NCBI RefSeq assembly: GCF_000001735.4
Contig: NC_003071.7
Span: 4,581,151-4,645,150, forward strand
Direction: 5' to 3'
Length of the DNA: 64,000 bases
Source of the DNA: Arabidopsis thaliana
Taxonomy: Eukaryota; Streptophyta; Magnoliopsida; Brassicales; Brassicaceae
The notes under the pieces were generated by a model that searched no databases, was not told the DNA's origin, and worked only from the letters and a program-made list of their open reading frames with translations. Both the position numbers and the translations under genes were made by a program. Shown here in pieces: positions 56,389 through 64,000 of this stretch. Within the stretch, counting starts at the first letter, position 1; each line of letters starts with the position of its first letter.

Positions 56389-59300
56389 CTACATTTCACA
56401 AACATAAATTCCTTTACAATTAGTCCTCTCATTCTCAGCTTCATCCAAGTCAGCGTCTATGTCAACATTTGGTGGCAATGTGCCAATGGCTGCAACTGAA
56501 TCTACAAACTCTTTCTGACTAAATCTTCTTGAAGAACCTCTCAATGCAACATACCAAGGTGATGAGTCATCTTCTCTTAGGTAAAAAACCTGTTTTGCTT
56601 GAGAGGCTAGTATGTATGGATCCCTCAAAAATGAGTCTTGACTATGATTCAGGTTTACAAGAGTAAAACCATCCTCTTGCTTTACTTCATTGCCTTTTAC
56701 TGCCCAGTTGCATCGGAACAATGGAAAGTAAAAGACATTATAATCCAGCAAGATAATATCAGTAATGCAGCCATAATATGAAACCAAATCGACCACTTGA
56801 GAAGTGTCTTTTCCACTAGACCTACAGATAGCAGTTGCCTCATAGTACACACCACTGTTCTGAGTTTTCTTATCCACTGTTATTGTATGAAATCGCTGCC
56901 CATTCACTATATAACAAGAATATGTCCTTGCACAACTCCGTTGACCATATATAAGCTGGCCATTTAAGTGTTTCTTCATGTCTGTTTGAATCAAGAGGTA
57001 TCTAAAAAATTTAAAAATAAATTGTCAGACACCTATATGCTTACCGATAAAGTATAGTGTTTAAGTGTCAAGTGTGAGAGAAAAACATGCCAGTTTTTTA
57101 AGCCATGAAGCAAAATTCTGAGTGTGCAAGTTCCATAAGTGTGATGCATCACGTCTGCATCTTACATTTGAGTCTTGTAGATGTTACAGATGCTCACTAA
57201 TACAAGGAAAAATTAGAAGTAGTCAGAGACAGCCATATGGATAAGTAAAATATATATAGCTAAGTAATATAAGAGCCTATTGAGATTGGAACTTACTCAA
57301 CATAAGATTCAGAGACTGCCATATTCTGGATGACAGCCATATGGGCTATTTTTGTCTCCATTTCAGTAAGATTAATATAAGAGCCTGCTGAGATTGGACG
57401 CCCATCAAGTATAGAGTTGCTCTCATACTCAGTGTTTCTATCAACACTTTCCTGAACATTTGTTGTCTTCTTCAAAAATTCACTACAAAACTGTATGCAT
57501 TCTTCAGCTAGATTACACTCCGCTATACACCCTTCCGGTCTTGTAGTGTTTCTCACAAAATCCTTCAGAACTTTCATATATCTTTTAAACGGATACATCC
57601 ATCTGAAATGAACTGGTCCACCTAACCGAGCTTCTCTGCCTAAATGTACTGTCAAATGCACCATTATATCAAAGAAGCTTGGTGGGAAAAACCTTTCAAA
57701 CAGGCAAAGGGTTTCAACGATCTCAGTTTCTAGTTCCAAAAGCTGCTCCATATCAATTACTCGTTGACACAAGTGGTTAAAGAAAGTACATAAGCGCATG
57801 ATTGCAACCCTTGGACCTTTAGGTAGCAACCCTCTAAGAGCAATAGGGAGAAGCTGTTGCATTAACACGTGATAATCGTGTGACTTAAGCCCCGTGACCT
57901 TACACTCATCTAATGAGATGCCTCTTGATATGTCTGAGCAGTACCCATCTGAACCTTTGAAGTCATACAGCCGCTTACAAAAGATCTTCTTCTATGTCTT
58001 TGATAGAGACCAAAGTGCTGCAGGAAGATATGTTCTTTTGCCTTTGGTTTTAGGATGCAAATCCTTTCTAATCCCAAGTACCTCCAAATCTTTTCTAGCA
58101 TTTAGTCCATCCTGGGATTTCCCACAATGCAACAATGTCGATATAATACTTGCAGCCACATTCCTCTCCACATGCATGACATCCAAGTTGTGTCTCAGAG
58201 GAAGTTCCTATACAACACACGAAAGAAAACAAAAAAATTTAACCAATGATTAGTGATAAAATCTGAGATAATACTAAGGAAGTTTTAATCAATGATTAGT
58301 GATGAAATCTGAAATTTAAATAACAGGAATGTTTAACACACCTGCCAATAAGGTAACTTGACAAAAATTGACTTTTTCTTCCATCTAGATAATTCCTCCT
58401 CATCTACTTGGTCCTCTTCATCCTCCTCTGATTCACTAGATTGATCATCACTATCAGAGTCTGCTTTAATATTCACCGTCCTTTTCCTTTTACTTGCAAA
58501 TTGTTTCAAAGTCCCAAAGTTATTCTTAAAAGTTTTCAGGTTTTGGTAAATTTCCTGACCACTCAATATTCTCCTCTTCCTGCCATTTTCAGCTTTCCCA
58601 TCAAACCAAGACTTCTTCATTCTGAAATGATGTGTTGGTGGCAAACCCTTTCTATGGCACATGTAGACATGTTTTCTACTGAACTTCAATCACATGCTAT
58701 CAGTATTTTTCCCACATAGAGGACATCCCATTTTTCCCTTTACTTTGCAGCCAGCAAGATTCCCGTAAGCAGGGAAATCACTAATCGTCCAAAACAACAT
58801 TGCCTTCAGATTAAATGTTGATTTACTGTAAGCGTCATATGTCAATTCCCCATTGTCCCACAGGTGGCATAGATCCTCTATAAGAGGTTCTAAGTAAACG
58901 TCAATGTTATTACCAGGCTGTTGCGGACCAGGAATTAGCAAAGTCAACATGATGTTCTCCTTCTTCATGCATAAATCAGGGGGCAGATTGTAGTTAACTA
59001 ACAAAACAGGCCAGCAACTATATCTAGTGTTCTTCATGTTGAATGGATTAAATCCATCTGTAGAAAGCCCAAGCCTCAGGTTCCTTTCTTCAGCTGCAAA
59101 TGACGAGTATTTTGCATTCATCTGATCCCATGTTACTGAATCTATAGGGTGACGGAGTTTTCCATCGCTGCTTTTGTTGCTAAAGTGCCACCTTAAATCC
59201 TTAGGCATTTCATCAGACCTAAACATTCTCTTATGGCGCGGGATTATCGGAAAGTACCTTAATACTTTTTGTGGGACACCTTTCTTTATTTCACCATTGT

Positions 59301-60150
59301 GCAAGTTAGCCTTCCATCTTGAAGCGTTGCATTTAGGACAACTGTCAAGCTTCTTGTAATTCTTTCTGAATAGGCAGCAGTCATTGACACATGCATGGAT
59401 CTTCTGGTAACCCATATCAAAAGATTTCAATAACTTCTTCACCTCATACAGTGATTTGTGCAACACATTATCCTTTGGCAACATCTCCAGCAATATCTCT
59501 AGAAAATCATTGAAGCTCTTGTCAGACCACCCGTTTTTTTGTCTTAAGTCTAAAGAAAGATACAATAGCCGACACCTTGCTATGGTTCACACAACTTGGA
59601 TACAACGGCGTTTCAGCATCTGCAAGCTTTGCAAGGAACTCATCTTCTTTCTTGTCATCACACTCTGCAATCTCACTCAAGCCAACCTTATAAGCAAACT
59701 CTTCATCCAAAAATTCAGCAGCTTGATATAACCCAAGTACCTCATCATTCCATTGACTCACTTTGGTATCACTCTCAGCCCTAAAGTTTGATTCCCCATG
59801 ATGATACCAGTCACACTGCTTCTTATATGCCTCATCCATTCCCCTTGTTACAAGATGATCAACAACAACAGAAACTGAATGACGATCTAAACAGCGACAA
59901 TCAATGCAGGGACATATATTCATATCTACGTCTCCCACAGCTGTAGCCACATCTTGTACAAACTTTGTAGCCCCTCTCTCATAAGCAGGATCAACTCTTC
60001 AGAGAAGAGTTAAAGGGTAATAAAAAAAAATCATTATATGATCAACTCTTCAGTGAAGACAAAAAAGGAGAATAAAAAGAGAGGTTAGATCTCCAGATTT
60101 TCCTACTGAAAATCTTACCTGCAAAGATGCACCCAATCCTTGTCGACCAT
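56389..60150 (-). pseudogene. TNP2-like CACTA transposase, C2 copy
   Basis: Colinear with the C1 copy (47071-50828). The first exon ends CAG before GTAAGA at about 60119, a canonical donor. An extra T in the homopolymer at 59532-59539 shifts the frame after the transposase-associated domain. TGA at 58688-58690 and TAG near 57990 are shared with C1. The downstream parts (58689-58333, 57868-57293, 56994-56389) are open, and 57868-57293 runs through a position where C1 has a stop. Neither copy can make full-length TNP2 from a continuous frame. Confidence 0.85.
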
Positions 60151-60210
60151 TATAAATTGAAAACGTGTTTTAAAACCTTTAATACCATAAGAATGATTTC
60201 AGATTATATG

Positions 60211-60650
60211 AAACAATAATGTTCAAGATTATAAGAAACAATAATGTTCAATACATAAAGCCACAGTGATGTTCAAGACAAAAGAAACAATAATGTTCAA
60301 TACACAAAGCCACGGTTATTTTCACGACAAAAAGAAACAGTAATGTTCAATACACAAAGCCACAATGATGTTCAAGACAAAAAGAAACAGTCATGTTCAA
60401 TACACAAAGCCACAGTGATGTTCAAGATAAAAAGAAATAGTCATGTTCAATACACAAAGCCATAGTGATGTTCAAGACAAAAAGAAACAGTCATGTTCAA
60501 TACACAAAACCACAGTGATGTTCAAGACAAAAAGAAACAGTCATGTTCAATACACAAAGCCACAGTGATGTTCAAGGCAAAAAGAAACAGTGATGTTCAA
60601 TACACAAAGCCACAGTGATGTTCAAGACAAAAAGAAACAGTGATGATCAA
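60211..60650. repeat. 50-bp tandem array in CACTA leader, C2 copy
   Basis: Same 50-bp unit as at 50890-51330, with about eight to nine copies and a different distribution of substitutions (for example AAGATAAAAAGAAATAG near 60424). It has the same position relative to the transposase start. Confidence 0.8.
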
Positions 60651-61535
60651 GATGATACTAACCTGTCGCGTAATAAGAACCAAATATCAGCTTCACATTC
60701 CCATTATTTACACAGCAGCACTTGCAAAAACAAAAAATAGAATGAGTATATCTAGTTTCATGTGTTTGTTTATGCAAGAATGTGTTTAAAATCAGATTCA
60801 GAGACCATGTTATTACAAGCACTAAAAGATCCAAAGATTCGAAGAACAAGTCAATACAAATAGCTGTAATAGAATGTCAACAAACACTTGTAAATCTCGA
60901 GAAGTTTTTTAAAAATCTAAAAATCTAAAATTTCCGAAAGCAAAATTGTGCATTCTATTTATCGAGCTACGCCTAAATCAAACCACATAAACAAAAAGTT
61001 CTAATTTTGCAAAGAACACGGACATGCAAAAGATAAAAACTTTGAAGAATCGAATCAGAGAAACCTATAAAAACAGTGATTAAGAACCAAAACAGTTCAA
61101 TGGATTAACGACAGCTAAAAGAAAACTAACTAGGTTAACGAAAGGGATGAAATAAATCTACAGATTCAGAGAAACATGCCTTCGATTTTGGGATTCAGAG
61201 AGATGGTTTAATCAGAGAATTAAGGCTGAAATTGGGATTGCTGTCGCGGCTACGGCTTTGACGGCGACAAACTTCAACAACGGAGATGGCGAAAGGGATG
61301 GTTTAATCAGTGGCTCCAGGATTCGAGTCGTCGGTTTGAGAGAGTGTGGCTATGTCTTAGGGTTTTCTCGAGCTCAGAGGGAAAATATGTTTGTTCGCAG
61401 AAAAAATGAAAAAACAATTGTAAGTGTTTCGCTGTATGAGTCATTTTAGTTTCCCGGGTTAGAGGAATTCTATCATAGCGTTAGAACCTTGCTATATGAG
61501 TAAATCTATTTAATAGCGTTGATAATAGCGTTACT
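60651..61535 (-). other. CACTA 5' region between array and terminus, C2 copy
   Basis: Homologous to 51331-52291. Relative to C1 it lacks about 25 bases near 60788 and about 65-70 bases near 61525, within the TAGCG-rich subterminal part. No gene. Confidence 0.55.
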
Positions 61536-61562
61536 CTATCAATGAACAAATTTCTTGTAGTC

Positions 61563-63466
61563 GCAATAGCGTGCTCAAGTATTATTGGATAGAGCTTTGG
61601 GTTTTGGCGTAGACAAGGACGATTTTTCCAGTTCAACATAATTCTCAATGGTGTGTTCCGGAAGAGATAATGAAACTCTTAGCATATGCACGAGATTTTG
61701 AGGTAAAACAAGGAAGAAGACAAGAAAAAAGTATCCATCCGTTGGAGAACATGGAAAAGGAGGTAAGAAGAGGTCCAAGAGGCCAAGTGGTTTGGGCGAG
61801 TGGTTTACTAATGATGGTAAAGATAAGGGAGACGATGATGGTCACCAAGGTTTAAAAATAACGGCGTCACATCAGATTTTCATCAGATATTTGTATATAT
61901 TTTTTGATTTTTTTGATTTTTTTGTTTTAAAATCAAAACTATATGACTTAGATTTCGATCAACACTCTAAGATTCATACATAGTTGAAATTTGCCAAAAG
62001 AAACTTTGATTCATACATAGTTGAAATTTACCAAAAAAAACTTAGATTCATACATACATAGTTGATTCATACAAACACCCACATACATAGTTGTACCTGC
62101 TCGTTTCCAATTGTACCTAATTAGTAAATTCATACATAACCTTAAAAACTAAAAAACATCAAATCCGAATAATTATACCTAAAAACTTACAACAAGTGAA
62201 TCTAAACACCAAACCTCAAAACACATCCAATCCGAACAATTGTACCTAAAAACTTACAACAAGTATATCTAAAAACCCAACCACTAAAGCCTCTTCTTTG
62301 GGTCCTTCTCATCCTCTTCTTTCTTCTCCTTTTCCTTCTCCTTCTCATTCTCCTTCGTCTTCTCCTTCTCCTTCTTTTTTTTTTTTCTTTCTATTTTTGC
62401 CTTTTCTTTCGTAAAATGCGAACTGACATTAATTGATGGCTTCACTAACCTTCTCGGTGGCAACACACAGCTTATTATAGTTCTTCGTCCTCATATTTCT
62501 TTTCCTTCCTACAACTTCATCACCACAAGCCATCTCATCAGATTTATCGTCACTACTCTTCTCAAAGCCAGATCCCTCAAAAAAAAATGAACACGTTTCT
62601 CTCCACCTGTCTTATTCTCACTAGTCGGCTCATTATTAATAACACTCTTCTCAAGACATGATGACTCATCACCACTCCTTAACTCACCATCAACACTTTT
62701 CTTAACACACTCCTTAACTCATCATCAACACTCTTCTCAACAACACCTAACACATCATCTGTCCTCAAAATCTCATTAACAGTGTTCCCAAAACCCGGCT
62801 TTGTCTCAACAACATCATCTCCAACCATTTCATCATCAACAGCCTTCTCACCAACATTTATCTCCTAGACAGCCTCTACTAGCTTCAACATACCATCTTT
62901 TTTCAATGCCTCGTGACCACTCTCACCAACTGCTTTTTCACCACCTCCATCAAAACTGGTCTCCGCATCACCTCTATAATCACCTCCATCAAAACCGGTC
63001 TCACAATCACCTCTAAAATCACCTCCACCAAAACCAGTCTTACCATCTGTCTTTTCACCAGTTGCTTCCTCTTCTCTATCTTTTTCTTTTGTTTTGCTTG
63101 TCTCTGCATCCCTTTCAAGTTTATCCAATCTCAGATAGACATCTTGCATCGCATCTGCTACCTCTGTTTTCACTATTCTCTTTAGAAGAGAAGGTAACAA
63201 CAACTCCGACTCCTCTTTCATTTCTTCAATTGGTGGAACATTTTGTTGCGTCTCCTCCATTTGTTCAGCAGCTGGGACCTGTACATCTCCATATCCTCGA
63301 GAATCTACATACAACTTTTAAATATCTTTCCACCAAATTTTCTTATGTTCTACATCCAGACGCTCATTCCATGCATCAGCAATAGGGTCCATTGTGGCTT
63401 CATCATCAAATGGCCCCACAATGTCAAGCAAAAGAGCTTCCTCACCCGCTGATGGTTGTAGATTAC
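61563..63466. repeat. Segment S, copy 3 (continuous with right flank)
   Basis: It begins GCAATAGCGTGCTCAAG directly after the C2 terminus and matches 52319-54253 to its end at GATGGTTGTAGA. Unlike copy 2 it continues without a CACTA terminus into TTACTAATGATGTCC, upstream sequence of the DUF1985-like gene. It therefore shows the uninterrupted right-hand junction of the ancestral MULE. Confidence 0.9.
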
Positions 63467-64000
63467 TAATGATGTCCAACAAAGAACAAGAAAACAGAGG
63501 TTACCACATGTTTTACTAATCCAAAATACTATTGATTACCTAACTAGTTCTTACCTATGTTGTTCCAAGCGCTTTGTTTACTTCTTGAAGTTGAAAATCT
63601 GTCATTCCATTATCTTCAAATTTCTTTTTCATATCAATGGACATCCATCCTTTGCGCCTATTACATTTTTTTGAAATTGTTTAGACATCTCAGGAATGCA
63701 TTCAAACGCCAAAACCTATACACATTTTACACAGTAATATATCTTAAATCATTCAAAACAGATATACTAATTATTGAAGAAGAAAAACAAAATTTTACCT
63801 TCAGAGGAATGATGAACCCTGGAAACAAATAGTCAATTCCCACTTTCCCATCTAATCGCTTCTTCATCAAGTGAACGATCTTTTCCATAGTGTCTTCAAA
63901 AGTATTTTGCCCGCTAGGAAACTTTTTTACCTATTCCAAGTCATTCACTATCTTCAGAATAAATGAATGTATGCTACCAAACCTTCTCCTCCCTCTTACT
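62284..64000 (-). pseudogene. DUF1985-like MULE accessory gene (S copy 3, runs off window)
   Basis: From the right edge: RRRFGSIHSFILKIVNDLE, stop, VKKFPSGQNTFEDTMEKIVH, LDGKVGIDYLFPGFIIPLK, an intron at about 63730-63800, VLAFECIPEMSKQFQKNVIG and AKDGCPLI with a stop. These resemble DUF1985-type domains found with Ulp1 genes in Brassicaceae MULEs. Further left are DIVGPFDDEATMDPIADAWN, the shared TAA near 63320, YVDSRGYGDVQVPAAEQMEE, a coiled-coil-like segment and the Lys/Glu-rich end KDPKKRL. A further stop after KLVEAV (62865) and a one-base deletion near 62708 are private. It converges with mudrA pseudogene 2, mirroring the arrangement at 17727-33385. The domain name is a moderate-confidence call from memory. 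Confidence 0.55.

Larger units (their letters stand above)
54254..61562 (-). mobile_element. CACTA element 3 (C2), both ends present
   Basis: The element is 7.3 kb on the minus strand. The right end at 61562 reads AAATTTCTTGTAGTC on the plus strand (last base changed from the consensus G). The left end at 54254 reads GAATACAAGATAATTTGTTC then ATTGTTAGCG, a degraded CACTACAAGAAATTTG with matching inner sequence. Subterminal TAGCG/GCTAT motifs occur at both ends (54280-54540 and 61470-61540). No matching 3-bp target duplication flanks it (GTA left, GCA right), as expected if the two flanks were joined by recombination rather than a simple insertion. Genes: TNP2-like (60150-56389) then TNPA-like (56255-54792), same strand, 133 bp apart. 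Confidence 0.85.

Noticed and set aside
45002-63466. Satellite or centromeric repeat explanation for the 9.2-kb periodicity
   Set aside because: Units contain complete, bounded CACTA elements with terminal repeats and MULE coding parts, which a satellite would not.

Overview
This is a stretch of plant nuclear DNA that looks pericentromeric. It is dominated by nested, mostly broken transposable elements and holds one convincing intact host gene. The organism is very probably a Brassicaceae close to Arabidopsis. The intact gene matches the calmodulin-binding receptor-like kinase CRCK3, with seven coding exons and a 510-residue product. The repeats (Athila-type gypsy elements, VANDAL/Kaonashi-type MULEs carrying Ulp1-like genes, AtREP-type Helitrons, CACTA elements and a Sadhu-like retroposon) are those known from Arabidopsis. 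The species cannot be fixed by reading alone. No tRNA, rRNA or CRISPR array was seen.

Layout. 1-8350: an inverted LTR rich in TCGAGTA motifs, an F-box-like fragment, and an Athila-like remnant (ORF-1 tail, polypurine tract, LTR). 8358-12538: a MULE N-terminal fragment, a complete-looking 401-bp Helitron, an 86-bp-period tandem array, and a second Helitron end with an RPA1-like zinc-finger fragment. 12538-17726: an Athila-like element on the minus strand that contains a second, plus-strand Athila-like gag. 17727-34300: a probable MULE in which an Ulp1-protease-like pseudogene (+) with an array of eight duplicated exons faces a mudrA transposase pseudogene (-). Between them lie three related F-box-like fragments and an RPA1-like gene split by a truncated CACTA element. 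34651-36350: another LTR, inverted relative to the left-edge copy. 37995-40298: CRCK3. 40678-41733: a Sadhu-like retroposon with target-site duplication and poly(A), sitting inside a short inverted-repeat element.

43021-64000 is the most unusual part. A second MULE (mudrA on +, a DUF1985-like gene on -) has been cut into the order S-C-S-C-S. S is a segment of about 1.9 kb running from the mudrA SWIM region through the 3' part of the opposing gene. C is a 7.3-kb CACTA element carrying TNP2-like and TNPA-like genes. The left edge of the first S and the right edge of the last S are continuous with MULE sequence, so the ancestral locus held one S and no CACTA. This is a CACTA-mediated tandem duplication. 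The two CACTA copies share some nonsense mutations and carry different private ones.

Nearly every transposon gene is broken. Retained catalytic motifs (the Ulp1 His-Asp-Cys triad) and lost ones (mudrA SDRH changed to SYRH) are noted entry by entry. Percent identities and family names beyond the motifs cited need alignment.
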